From: Planctomycetaceae bacterium
Lineage (GTDB): Bacteria > Planctomycetota > Planctomycetia > Pirellulales > PNKZ01
Assembly (NCBI GenBank): GCA_016793115.1
Contig: JAEUIN010000199.1
Coordinates: forward strand, 1 to 42,194
DNA length: 42,194 nucleotides
Reading direction: 5' to 3'
This document shows positions 9,378 to 19,945 of the stretch, one piece after another (within the stretch, counting starts at the first letter, position 1; each line of letters begins with the position of its first letter). Made by a program: the position numbers and the translations under genes. The notes beneath the pieces are model-generated. The model was given only the letters and a program-made list of their open reading frames with translations. It did not search any database and was not told where the DNA came from.

Positions 9378-10247
9378 TCAACGAACGGGGCCCACGTCGA
9401 GCGATACGCCGCGGCGTTTCAATTGCTTCCTACCGAGCGGCGCGTAGCGCTGCCCCGGAGCTAGGCGACAATCGACCGTCATCGTGCGGCAGCGGACGCG
9501 TCCGAAGATGCTCGCCACGGCCGCGTCGGCCGCGTCGCGCCCGTTGCCGATCCGCACCAGTCCGTTCACATGCGCCAACCGGGTCGCGTCGAAGATGAGC
9601 CAGCGACCGCCGATATAGGCTTCGAAGCAGGCATGGAAATCCGGGGGCTGCAGTTGGTATGCGTATCCCGAGAAGTAGCGCGCCGGAATGTTCAGCGCGC
9701 GGCAGAATGCGATGCCTAAATGCGCGAAATCGCGGCAGACGCCCGTTCGTTGCGTCACCGTATCGTAGGCCGAGGTCTCCCAGGTCGTACTGCCGCGCAC
9801 GTATTCGACGTTTCCATTGATCCAGTCGACGATCGCCACGACTTTGTCGTACGGATTTTCGTACTTACCGAAGTGATCCCAAGCCATGCGGCTCAGCCGA
9901 TCGCTTTGGCAATAGCGGCTGGGAAAGAGGTACGGAATCGCGGAGCGATCCATCTGGGCGATCGTCTGCGAATCGATTTTTTCCGCTTCGTGCAAATGAT
10001 AGTCGCAATCGACCGCTCCGGCGTACGCGATCGTGAGCCGCTTCCGCTTGCCGGTCTGCAAACGAAGAAAGCGATTCTCGCTGCCCACGATCGTAAACTC
10101 TTCGACCTTGATGCGCGGTTCGATCGCTAGTCGCTCTTCGACGATGGTCTGAGCCGCATTGCATTGCGGATGAATGTTGAGGATCAGCGTCGAGGGGAAT
10201 TCGACGTCGTATTGCAATTCACACGAAACAAGAAAGCGTAGCGACAT
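9378..10247 (-). CDS. Transglutaminase-like cysteine peptidase family protein (second of a pair)
   Basis: A 289-residue protein with an N-terminal beta domain (residues 1-85) and a transglutaminase core containing Cys171 (TGVCRDFAH), His205 (DFHACFEAY) and Asp220 (IFDATR). The start at 10247 is chosen because homologous domains begin with a short strand (SLRFLVSCELQYDV); upstream in-frame codons to 10421 encode low-complexity Arg/Ser sequence. It is the first gene of the two-gene transglutaminase operon and is divergent from the third sulfatase. In many bacteria such pairs lie beside alpha-E and circularly permuted ATP-grasp proteins, but those partners are not in this window. Confidence 0.9.
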   Translation of the reverse strand: MSLRFLVSCELQYDVEFPSTLILNIHPQCNAAQTIVEERLAIEPRIKVEEFTIVGSENRFLRLQTGKRKRLTIAYAGAVDCDYHLHEAEKIDSQTIAQMDRSAIPYLFPSRYCQSDRLSRMAWDHFGKYENPYDKVVAIVDWINGNVEYVRGSTTWETSAYDTVTQRTGVCRDFAHLGIAFCRALNIPARYFSGYAYQLQPPDFHACFEAYIGGRWLIFDATRLAHVNGLVRIGNGRDAADAAVASIFGRVRCRTMTVDCRLAPGQRYAPLGRKQLKRRGVSLDVGPVR

Positions 10248-10528
10248 GGATGGTTCACTGAGCTGTTGCTGCGCTGCGAACGAACCACGCCGCGGCGACG
10301 AACGCATCGGGTTCGCCGCGACGAGCGCCGCCAAGTCCTTCGGTTTGCAGAGATGAGATGGAGAAGTCAAATCGCTCCGATCCTCGAACGGGTGACGCGA
10401 TGCGTCGGCCGGTGAACGCAAACACCATGCCGTACTGAAATTTCATTTGGCGTTTCGGCCGCGACGGGTGAAACTGATCGGCCGCTCGCCGTCCCGCGCA
10501 CGCATCGTCCACCCCGGTAGGATTCCCG

Positions 10529-11950
10529 ATGGCCGCGTTATTGCTCCGCACGTTTAGCGTCGCTTCCGCCGCCCTATGGCTCTGCGCCGCGGATCCCGGC
10601 GGAGCCTTCGCCGACGCGCGACGTCCGCCCAACATTCTCTTCATTCTCGGCGATAACCTCGGTACCGATTGGATCGGCTGCTATGGCTCCGATGACAAAG
10701 CCACGCCCTACATCGACAAGCTTGCCGCGCAAGGCGTTCGCTTCACCAACTGCTGGATGACGGCTTTCTGCAGCACCTCGCGGGCCGCGATTTGGTCAGG
10801 TCGCTACCCGTCGCGCACCGGCTGGCATGTTCACCACGACGCCGCGATCTACGGCGGCGGCGGCTTCGACGCCGAGCACGAGACGACGTTCGCTCGCGTG
10901 CTGCGCGATGCCGGTTACGCCACGGGAATCTTCGGAAAGTGGCAAATTAACGATCTCTACTCCGAGCCCGAAGCCTTGACCAAGGCAGGCTTTCGGAGAC
11001 AGTTCGTGTGGACCGGCGCGCTCGTCGGCAGCGGTAACGCCTCCGAGCGTTTTACGGCGACGCGCGGCGTCGCGGCGGGCGAACGCGCGCTCGAAAGTCG
11101 CTACTGGAACCCGGTCGTTTTCGACGACGGCGCGCGTCGCGAACTCCACGGCAAGTTCGGGCCCGACGAGTTCGTTGCGCAACTCATCGATTTCGCGGCA
11201 CGCAACAATGAACGGCCCTTTCTCGCCTACTACGCCGCCCCCTTCACTCACATTCCGGTGACGACCACTCCGAGTTCGCGCGACGAGCACGCGCCGGAGC
11301 GCGAACGGTTCCTCGGCATGCTTCGCCACTTCGACGGTCAGGTCGGGCTGCTCGTCGGCGAACTCGAACGTCTCGGCCTGCGCAACGACACGATTATCGT
11401 CTTTACGACCGACAACGGTTCCGTGCGCAAGTTCGGCGGCCGCGTCGGCGGAAAAGACGTCCGTGGCATGATGGGTACACTTGCCGAAGTTGGACTCGAC
11501 GTGCCGCTCATCGTGAGTTGCCCTTCGCGCGTCGCACAAGGTCGCACGAGCGACGCGCTCGTCGACTGCGTCGACTTCTACGCGACCTTCGTCGAACTTG
11601 CCGGCGCGAAAATGCCCTCGGACCAGTCTTACGATGGGCAGTCGTTCATCGCCGAACTCGATGACGATCCGGCGACGCGCGCGCCGCGCTCTTGGCAGTT
11701 CACGGAATACGCCGGCGTGCGTACCGCCGGCGACGGCCGCTATAAGCTTTTTTCCGACCATCGCCTTTACGACCTGCGACGCGACCCGCTGGAAGAAGTC
11801 AACCTCTTGGAGACGACCGACCTTGCCCCGGAAGCTCGCGCCGCACAAGTCACGCTGCAGACCGCGATCGATTCGATCCCGAAATCGGTCGACCTCCCCT
11901 TCCCGCCGCGCAGCCAATCGGCTTTCAAACTACGCGGCGAAAAGCCGTAA
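10529..11950 (+). CDS. Secreted sulfatase-family protein with a variant active site
   Basis: A 473-residue alkaline-phosphatase-superfamily protein with a signal peptide (MAALLLRTFSVASAALWLCA, cleavage probably near AFA/DA). The fold start is NILFILGDNLG, so the usual Asp-Asp metal pair is Asp42-Asn43. The position of the formylglycine motif reads C-S-T-S-R (Cys81 to Arg85) followed by AAIWSGR rather than the normal C-x-P-S-R with LTGR. The later metal-site segment is FTTDNGS. The C-terminal LYDLRRDPLEEVNLL is typical of sulfatases. The fold is clear; whether formylglycine is formed is uncertain because of the missing proline. The start is supported by GGTAGGA seven bases upstream. It is divergent from the transglutaminase operon. 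Confidence 0.88.
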   Translation: MAALLLRTFSVASAALWLCAADPGGAFADARRPPNILFILGDNLGTDWIGCYGSDDKATPYIDKLAAQGVRFTNCWMTAFCSTSRAAIWSGRYPSRTGWHVHHDAAIYGGGGFDAEHETTFARVLRDAGYATGIFGKWQINDLYSEPEALTKAGFRRQFVWTGALVGSGNASERFTATRGVAAGERALESRYWNPVVFDDGARRELHGKFGPDEFVAQLIDFAARNNERPFLAYYAAPFTHIPVTTTPSSRDEHAPERERFLGMLRHFDGQVGLLVGELERLGLRNDTIIVFTTDNGSVRKFGGRVGGKDVRGMMGTLAEVGLDVPLIVSCPSRVAQGRTSDALVDCVDFYATFVELAGAKMPSDQSYDGQSFIAELDDDPATRAPRSWQFTEYAGVRTAGDGRYKLFSDHRLYDLRRDPLEEVNLLETTDLAPEARAAQVTLQTAIDSIPKSVDLPFPPRSQSAFKLRGEKP

Positions 11951-11953
11951 CGA

Positions 11954-11995
11954 ATCGGCGAATCGGCGCTCTGAGGCCGATCGGCGAGCCGATTT
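11954..11995 (+). terminator. Nested hairpin after the third sulfatase, terminator-like
   Basis: An inner 6-bp stem (ATCGGC 11963-11968 with GCCGAT 11977-11982) lies within an outer 7-bp stem (AATCGGC 11954-11960 with GCCGATT 11989-11995). It starts four bases after the stop codon. No T-run follows, so this may be an RNA-stabilising 3' structure rather than a true intrinsic terminator. Confidence 0.4.
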
Positions 11996-12096
11996 GCAAA
12001 ACACAAAGAGCGACTTAATGCGATTCCATAGTTTCGCTTATTGAGACTTGGCGTCGTTGGTGTTAGAGAGGTGAATTCGTCGAACCGTTCCGGCCG

Positions 12097-12115
12097 CTCT
12101 CTCTCTCTCTCTCTC
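12097..12115 (+). repeat. CT dinucleotide repeat in the leader of the VHL/PEBP/SMP-30 gene
   Basis: Nine CT units plus a C form a perfect simple repeat 16 bases before the start codon at 12132. The adjacent leader has no purine-rich ribosome-binding site. Length changes in such a tract could alter promoter or leader spacing, but no phase variation is demonstrated. Confidence 0.85.
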
Positions 12116-12131
12116 CGACGGACTCGCCTTT

Positions 12132-14033
12132 ATGAAGACCTCCTCGTTAAGTGCATTGGCGTTCGTCGCTTTATTCGCCTCCTCCGCCGCGGGGCAACTT
12201 GTCGCACAGCCGGTACTTAGATCGCAAGACGGCGGCAATCCCATCGTCATTCACTTCCGCAACGTCTTGCCGCAGCCGGTCGACATCTTTTGGGCCGACT
12301 TCGACGGCCTGGAAGTTTTCTACACCGCGCTCGACGCCCGCCAAGAGTACGACCAAGACAGCACCTCCGGCCACGCATGGGTCTTCCGCATGGGCGGACG
12401 CAAGGTCGGGGAATACGTCGGCACGATCGTCGCCCGACAAGCGTTTGATATCGGCGCCGCGCCGAAACTGAAAATGGCCCTGACAAGTTCCGCCTTTCTC
12501 CACGGCGCGGCGCTGCCGAAGCGCTTCGCCGCGCCGCCGGAAGGGGAGAACGTATCGCCGCCCCTTAAGTGGACCGGTGCGCCCGCCGAAACGCAGGAGT
12601 TCGCGCTCGTCTGCCACGATCCCGACGCCCGCGGCGGCGACTACACGCACTGGATCGTCTACGGCATCCCGCCGTCGATCACCGAAGTTCGCGAGTGGGT
12701 TTCGCCGAGCGGTACGCCCGGCTTGAACTCCACCGGCCGCGACGGCTACGTCGGGCCCTCGCCGCCGGCCGGCGATAAGCCGCATCGCTACGTCTTCACG
12801 ATCTACGCTTTCCCCAAACGAATGCTCGTCCCGCAAGGCCTCGATCGCACTGCGTTCCTCAACGCCATTCAAGGCCAAGTGCTCGCCGAAGCGAGCCTAA
12901 CCGGAACCTATCAAGCGGCGATCACGGCTGCCGGTGCACAGCCGCAGCGGATGCCTGCAAGAGTCAATCCGAAAAATGTCGCGGCTCCCGGCGCAGCCGT
13001 CGGCGGTCGGCCCGGCGTCGTTGCACCTGGAGTCGCGGTACCAGGAGTCGCCGTTCCCGGTGTCGTCGTGCGGCCCGGGCTCGCGATGCCCGGCGGCGTG
13101 CAGATAGGCGTCGCCGGCGTCAATCCCAACGGCCCTGTCGGCGCCGTGCCGGACCTCGGTGCGGCCGGAGGGGGAAAGCCCATTCCCGGTGTCGGCCCGC
13201 TCGCTCCCGCGGCGCGTATCCAAACCGGCTTTGCATTCACCGACGGTCCCCTCGCCGACGGCCCCAATCTCTACTTCGCCGACGTCACGGCCGGAGTCGT
13301 CTATAAGCTCGACGCCGCAGGCCGCGTAAGCCCGTTCATCGCCAAGTCGAACGGCGCATACGGCCTGAAGCTCAACGCGCTCGGCGAGTTCATCGCCTGC
13401 GAATTGACGGGGCGGGTCGTCGCTTACCGCGCCGACGGTCGTACGATGCGCGTCGTCACCGACAGTTTCCAAGGGCAACGCTACAACGCGCCCAACGATC
13501 TCGCCGTCGATCTTCGCGACGGCATCTACTTTACCGATCCCCACTACGGTGCACCGCAACCGCTGCCGCAAGGCAAGACCGCGGTCTACTATGTCCGCGC
13601 GACGGGGGAAACGTCGCGCCTGATCGACGATTTGGCCGCACCCAACGGCATCGCCCTCTCACCCGACGAGCAAACACTCTACGTCGTGCCGTCGCAGTCG
13701 TCCGAAGTTATGGCCTATCCGATCGTCGAACCCGGCAGGCTCGGTACCGGACGCGTGTTCTGCACCTTGCGGCAACGCCCGGGCGAGACCGATCGAGGCG
13801 GCGACGGCGCGACGATCGATTCCGCCGGCAACGTCTATGTCGCGACCATTCTCGGCGTGCAAGTGTTCAACGCCTCCGGTCGCTATCTCGGCGTGATCGA
13901 AGTGCCTGAGCAGCCGTCGAACTGCGCGTTCGGCGGTCCCGCCGGCACGACGCTCTTCATCACGGCTCGCAAGTCGCTGTATGCCGTGCCGACGGCCGTC
14001 GCCGGGCGACGGGCCGCGCCCCCTGCGCCGTAG
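12132..14033 (+). CDS. Secreted three-domain protein: VHL-beta-like, PEBP (YbhB/YbcL) and SMP-30/gluconolactonase-like
   Basis: A 633-residue protein with a signal peptide (residues 1-20). Residues 37-105 resemble the VHL beta domain: PVDIFWADFDG, then GHAWVFR at 80-86. Residues about 115-268 are a phosphatidylethanolamine-binding (YbhB/YbcL) domain with DPDARGGDYTHWIVYGIP at 164-180 and GPSPPAGDKPHRYVF at 208-222. Residues 275-350 form a Gly/Pro/Val/Ala linker with AVPGVAVPGVVV-type repeats. Residues 360-620 form a six-bladed SMP-30/gluconolactonase-like propeller with NAPNDLAVD, GIYFTDP, APNGIALS and GDGATIDSAGNVYVA, which carry the usual Asn/Asp metal ligands; the early Glu ligand appears as Asp (FTDGP). 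A lactonase or esterase role in the periplasm is plausible but not proven. The combination of domains is unusual. Confidence 0.88.
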   Translation: MKTSSLSALAFVALFASSAAGQLVAQPVLRSQDGGNPIVIHFRNVLPQPVDIFWADFDGLEVFYTALDARQEYDQDSTSGHAWVFRMGGRKVGEYVGTIVARQAFDIGAAPKLKMALTSSAFLHGAALPKRFAAPPEGENVSPPLKWTGAPAETQEFALVCHDPDARGGDYTHWIVYGIPPSITEVREWVSPSGTPGLNSTGRDGYVGPSPPAGDKPHRYVFTIYAFPKRMLVPQGLDRTAFLNAIQGQVLAEASLTGTYQAAITAAGAQPQRMPARVNPKNVAAPGAAVGGRPGVVAPGVAVPGVAVPGVVVRPGLAMPGGVQIGVAGVNPNGPVGAVPDLGAAGGGKPIPGVGPLAPAARIQTGFAFTDGPLADGPNLYFADVTAGVVYKLDAAGRVSPFIAKSNGAYGLKLNALGEFIACELTGRVVAYRADGRTMRVVTDSFQGQRYNAPNDLAVDLRDGIYFTDPHYGAPQPLPQGKTAVYYVRATGETSRLIDDLAAPNGIALSPDEQTLYVVPSQSSEVMAYPIVEPGRLGTGRVFCTLRQRPGETDRGGDGATIDSAGNVYVATILGVQVFNASGRYLGVIEVPEQPSNCAFGGPAGTTLFITARKSLYAVPTAVAGRRAAPPAP

Positions 14034-14091
14034 CCGCGGTCGCAACGCCGCAAAAGTGAATTCTCTCTCCTCGGCCGCGCAGGCCGGCCGG

Positions 14092-14138
14092 TGTTTTCCG
14101 CGCGCCTCGCGGGTTATCATGGCGGGCTCTCACCCGCC
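14092..14138 (+). promoter_or_regulatory. Putative promoter and hairpin upstream of the PVC haem protein
   Basis: A -10-like TATCAT (14115-14120) lies 17 bases after TGTTTT (14092-14097). It is followed directly by GGCGGGCTC and a 6-bp hairpin (14121-14126 with 14133-14138). The same arrangement, TAnnAT followed by GCGGGCTC, occurs before tyrA at 36906, which is the main reason to record it. The -35 match is weak. Confidence 0.35.
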
Positions 14139-14164
14139 TTGCCTTCCTATCCGGTGCGCTTCGT

Positions 14165-17100
14165 ATGACCTGCCGCCGTTTGCTTTCGCTCGTCGTCGCC
14201 TGTTCCGCTTCGTTCGTCGCGGCCGCCGAGTTTCCCACGCCGTACGACTCGGAGCCCGACGTCGGGGCAGGCGCCATGCCGGCCGAGCGCGTCGCCGCCG
14301 AGTTGCAACTGCCGCCCGGCTTCAAAGCCACGGTGTTCGCCGCCGAACCGCACGTGCAAAACCCGATCGCACTCGCTTGGGACGCCAAGGGGCGCTTGTG
14401 GGTGGCCGAGAACTACACGTATGCCGAGGCGACGATCAAATACGAGCGCAAGCTCCGCGATCGCATCATCATCCTCGAAGATAAAGACGGCGACGGTAAG
14501 TTCGACGACCGCAAAGTGTTCGCCGACGACCTGCAGATTCTCACCGGCCTCGAAGTCGGCCTCGGCGGCGTGTGGGCCATCTGCCCGCCGCAACTCCTCT
14601 TCCTTGCCGACAAAGACGGCGACGACAAGCCCGACGCTCCTCCTGCGCCGGAAGTCGTGCTCGAAGGCTTCACCTTGCCGCCGGAGAACTACCACAACTT
14701 CGCCAACGGTCTCCGCTTCGGCCCCGACGGTTGGCTCTACGGTCGTTGCGGCGCGAGCGCGCCGGGCGACGTCGGCCGGCCGGGCGTGCCGGTCGCCGAG
14801 CGCATCCCGGTGCGCGGCGGCATGTGGCGGTATAGCCCGTTCACAAAAGTGTTTGAATCGCTCAACGCCGGCACGACGAACCCGTGGGGCCACGATTGGG
14901 ATAAGAACGGTGAGCTGTTCTTCATCAACACCGTCAACGGCCACTTGTGGCATTCGATTGCCGGCGCGCATTACACCCGGCCGCACACGATCGACCCGAA
15001 CCCGCACGTGTACGAACTGATCGATTTTCACGCCGACCATTGGCACTTCGACACCAAGAACGACTGGAGTAAGAGCCGCGACGGCGCGGCCAACTCCTAC
15101 GGCGGCGGGCACGCGCACATCGGCTGCATGATCTATCAAGGCACCATGCTGCCGACCAAGTATCGCGACCGGCTCTACACCTTGAACATGCACGGCCTGC
15201 GCGCCAACCAAGAACGGCTCGACCGCGACGGCTCCGGCTATCTGGCGAAGCACGAGCCCGACCTGTTCATCTCGAACGACAAATGGTTCCGCGGCATGGA
15301 ACTGACCTGCGGCCCCGACGGCGGCGTCTACGTGGCCGATTGGAGCGACACCGGCGAATGCCACGAACGCAATGGCGTGCACCGCACCAGCGGGCGGATT
15401 TATAAGATCACGCATGCCTGCGCGGAAACGTCTAAATCAACGCTGCCGACTAATCTGACTCAGCTTTCACCAAAACAACTCGCCGAGCTTTCCGTCTCAC
15501 CCGACGCCACCGCCTGGCATCGCCGACAAGCCTGTCGCCAACTTGCCGCGCTGACGGCATCGAGCGTCGACGTCAAAGAAGCTGAGAAAGTTCTAGTCAC
15601 AGAACTCAAGTTAGACGGCAGCTACTTGCTCGCGGCATGGGGACTGCTAGCGATCCGCGGCCCTCACGACTCTCGATATGGCTTCGCCTATCTGTCGCAA
15701 TCTACGGACGAATACGAAATGACTTGGGCGGTCCGCCTTCTCACCGATCACATGCCTTTGGATACGACTCTCTCGCAACGCCCGACTGGAACCGCCGCGC
15801 GGCTCGACGAAGCCGGCCACTCTTGGTTGATCGCGCTCGCCTCGAACAACAAATCCCCTCATGTCCGCCTCGCGATCGCCTCCGTGCTCCAGCGTCTCCC
15901 GCACGACCAGCGCATCCAGATCGCCTATGAACTCGTGCAGCATTCGGAAGACGCCGCGGATCACAACATTCCGCTCATGATCTGGTACGGCCTCATCCCC
16001 TGCGCGGAGAAACACGCTCTGCAACTCGTCAACGTCGCCGCCGATTGCAAGCTGCCGACCACGCGTCGGCTTATCGCTCGCCGCTTGGCCGAAGACTTGG
16101 AGAAGAATCCCGAGCCGTACAACGCGTTGCTCGCCGCAGCCATCGAGCGCAACGATCGCGGGCTCATGTTCGACATCGTCGACGGCACAGTGGCCGCCGT
16201 GACCGGTTGGCGCAAGGCTCCCAAGCCGACAGCTTGGGAAGCGTTTGCGACCCGCGCCGACCCGCGCGACGACAAAGAGTTCGCCGCGAAGATCCGCGAA
16301 CTGAGCGTGCTCTTCGGCGACGGCCGCGCGCTCGACACCGTGCGCAAGCTGGCCCTCGACAAAGAGGCCGACATCGCCACGCGCAAAGCCGCGCTCGAAA
16401 CGCTGATCGAAGCTCGCCCCGATGACCTCAAGAAAATCTGCCACGCCTGCCTCGGCACCCGCTTCTTGAACACCGTCGCCGCCCGCGGACTCGCTCTTTT
16501 CGACGATCCGAAGATCGCCGAGGAACTCGTCGAAAACTATAAGAAGTTTCATCACTCGGAGCGGGCCCAACTCCTCGCCGTGCTTGCCTCGCGTCCGAGC
16601 TTCGCCAAGGTGTTTCTGCGGGCCATTGAAAACGGCACGCTTCCCAAGACCGATCTCAATGCGTTCCTCGCTCGCCAGATCTACGGCTTCGCCGCCGCCG
16701 ATCCGGAAGTGAAGGAACTCCTCTCGAAGACTTGGGGTGAGTTCCGCGACAGCCCGGCCGAGAAGAAGGCTCAAATCGCCGAACTCAAAGCGAAGCTCAC
16801 TCCCGGCACGCTCGTCGCCGCCGACAAAGCGGCCGGCCGCGCGCTGTTCGCCAAGACCTGCGCTCAGTGCCACAAGATGTTCGGCGAAGGGCAATCGGTA
16901 GGCCCGGACCTGACGGGCGCGAACCGCGACAACCTCGACTATCTGCTCGAGAACATGGTCGACCCGAGCGCCGTCGTCTCGGCCGACTTCCGCATGTCGG
17001 TCGTCACGCTCGACGACGGCCGCACGTTCAACGGTCTCGTCACCGCGGAGACGGAGCGCACGCTCACGTTCCGCACCGCGACCGACACGGTGACCGTCGA

Positions 17101-17275
17101 GCGGAGCGAAATCGAAGAACGCAAGATCGTTCCCCTCTCGCTGATGCCCGAAAACCAATTGCAACCGCTCACGCCCGAACAACTCCGCGACTTGATCGGC
17201 TATCTGCAAAGCCGCGAGCAGGTGGCGCTGCCCGCCGGGCACCAGCCGGTGCCGGCTTCAGAGCCGCGACCATAA
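14165..17275 (+). CDS. PVC-type membrane-bound dehydrogenase with C-terminal cytochrome c (CxxCH) domain
   Basis: A 1036-residue secreted protein with a signal peptide (residues 1-21). The N-terminal region (about 45-420) is a beta-propeller dehydrogenase-like domain (LPPGFKATVFAAEP, NPIALAWDAKGRLWVAENY, acidic DKDGDGKFD calcium-type loop). The middle (about 430-870) is alpha-helical and repeat-rich, HEAT-like. The C-terminal haem domain has CAQCH at 899-903, followed by GPDLTG and DNLDYLLENMVDPSA, as in the planctomycete putative haem-binding domain (TIGR02603/TIGR02604 types). Such proteins are numerous in planctomycetes and are thought to oxidise sugars or alcohols in the periplasm and pass electrons to a cytochrome; the substrate here is unknown. 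It is probably co-expressed with the oxidoreductase downstream, 147 bases away. Confidence 0.92.
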   Translation: MTCRRLLSLVVACSASFVAAAEFPTPYDSEPDVGAGAMPAERVAAELQLPPGFKATVFAAEPHVQNPIALAWDAKGRLWVAENYTYAEATIKYERKLRDRIIILEDKDGDGKFDDRKVFADDLQILTGLEVGLGGVWAICPPQLLFLADKDGDDKPDAPPAPEVVLEGFTLPPENYHNFANGLRFGPDGWLYGRCGASAPGDVGRPGVPVAERIPVRGGMWRYSPFTKVFESLNAGTTNPWGHDWDKNGELFFINTVNGHLWHSIAGAHYTRPHTIDPNPHVYELIDFHADHWHFDTKNDWSKSRDGAANSYGGGHAHIGCMIYQGTMLPTKYRDRLYTLNMHGLRANQERLDRDGSGYLAKHEPDLFISNDKWFRGMELTCGPDGGVYVADWSDTGECHERNGVHRTSGRIYKITHACAETSKSTLPTNLTQLSPKQLAELSVSPDATAWHRRQACRQLAALTASSVDVKEAEKVLVTELKLDGSYLLAAWGLLAIRGPHDSRYGFAYLSQSTDEYEMTWAVRLLTDHMPLDTTLSQRPTGTAARLDEAGHSWLIALASNNKSPHVRLAIASVLQRLPHDQRIQIAYELVQHSEDAADHNIPLMIWYGLIPCAEKHALQLVNVAADCKLPTTRRLIARRLAEDLEKNPEPYNALLAAAIERNDRGLMFDIVDGTVAAVTGWRKAPKPTAWEAFATRADPRDDKEFAAKIRELSVLFGDGRALDTVRKLALDKEADIATRKAALETLIEARPDDLKKICHACLGTRFLNTVAARGLALFDDPKIAEELVENYKKFHHSERAQLLAVLASRPSFAKVFLRAIENGTLPKTDLNAFLARQIYGFAAADPEVKELLSKTWGEFRDSPAEKKAQIAELKAKLTPGTLVAADKAAGRALFAKTCAQCHKMFGEGQSVGPDLTGANRDNLDYLLENMVDPSAVVSADFRMSVVTLDDGRTFNGLVTAETERTLTFRTATDTVTVERSEIEERKIVPLSLMPENQLQPLTPEQLRDLIGYLQSREQVALPAGHQPVPASEPRP

Positions 17276-17376
17276 GGGAGCGGGTCGACGCGAATCTAGT
17301 TTCCGAGAGACAACGAAACCCTCGCGCCGCGAAACCCGTCGGACACGCTCCCGGCACTGAAAACGTTGGTCAAATC

Positions 17377-17413
17377 AACCCCGAACTCCGAACCCTGACC
17401 CCTGCACCCTAAA
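17377..17413. repeat. Degenerate CCCTGA/CCCGAA-type intergenic repeat
   Basis: The stretch is built of irregular units such as AACCCCGAA, ACCCTGACC and CCTGCACCCT, unlike coding sequence on either side. A related low-complexity stretch lies before purQ (40959-41047). Such tracts are common between planctomycete genes; function unknown. Confidence 0.55.
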
Positions 17414-17422
17414 CGAAGTTCT

Positions 17423-19507
<2,085 letters not shown>

Positions 19508-19544
19508 ATGCCGCGTCGCTTGCGCAACACGAGCACGACGTAGC

Positions 19545-19907
19545 TCAGAAGAAGCCGATGATGAGCATCGCCAAGACTGCGAAAGAGATCACTACGTAGA
19601 GTCGATCCCGCTCCAGCGCGAAGGCGACGATCGAAAACGCCACGCGAGCGATCGGCGTCGCCGTCAGGACCAAAACTCCGGCTTGAATCAAGCCGCAGGC
19701 ATCGCCGCGTGCGGCGAGCGCGACGATGCCTGCGAGGGATTCTAATTCCGCCGGTTCTCCGACGAACATGCTGCGATCGACCGGCGCTCGCCCCCGTTCG
19801 ATGATTAGCTTTCCGCCGCCGATAAGTACGATGGACAGCGCCAGCGCGACTCCGGTGCGGAGCAACGCGGCGATAATATTTTCCAGTCGTTGATCGTTCA
19901 TCGTCAT
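19545..19907 (-). CDS. DUF1634 family small membrane protein
   Basis: A 120-residue protein with three hydrophobic segments (about residues 12-32, 57-66 with 71-95, and 103-120), matching the DUF1634 family. Members are often encoded directly beside TauE/SafE-type transporters, as here (38 bases downstream of one), and may assist them; the role is not established. The start is ATG at 19907; an ATG two codons later (19901) is equally possible. In-frame codons upstream of 19907 overlap the TauE gene and are not part of this protein. Confidence 0.85.
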   Translation of the reverse strand: MTMNDQRLENIIAALLRTGVALALSIVLIGGGKLIIERGRAPVDRSMFVGEPAELESLAGIVALAARGDACGLIQAGVLVLTATPIARVAFSIVAFALERDRLYVVISFAVLAMLIIGFF

Positions 19908-19945
19908 CGTCGGTGCGCCGGCGCTGTCGTCGCCGGTTCCTCGAT

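Noticed and set aside
15647..17242. Long minus-strand frame opposite the PVC haem protein
   Set aside because: Antisense shadow with no recognisable domain; the plus strand carries the haem motif CAQCH.
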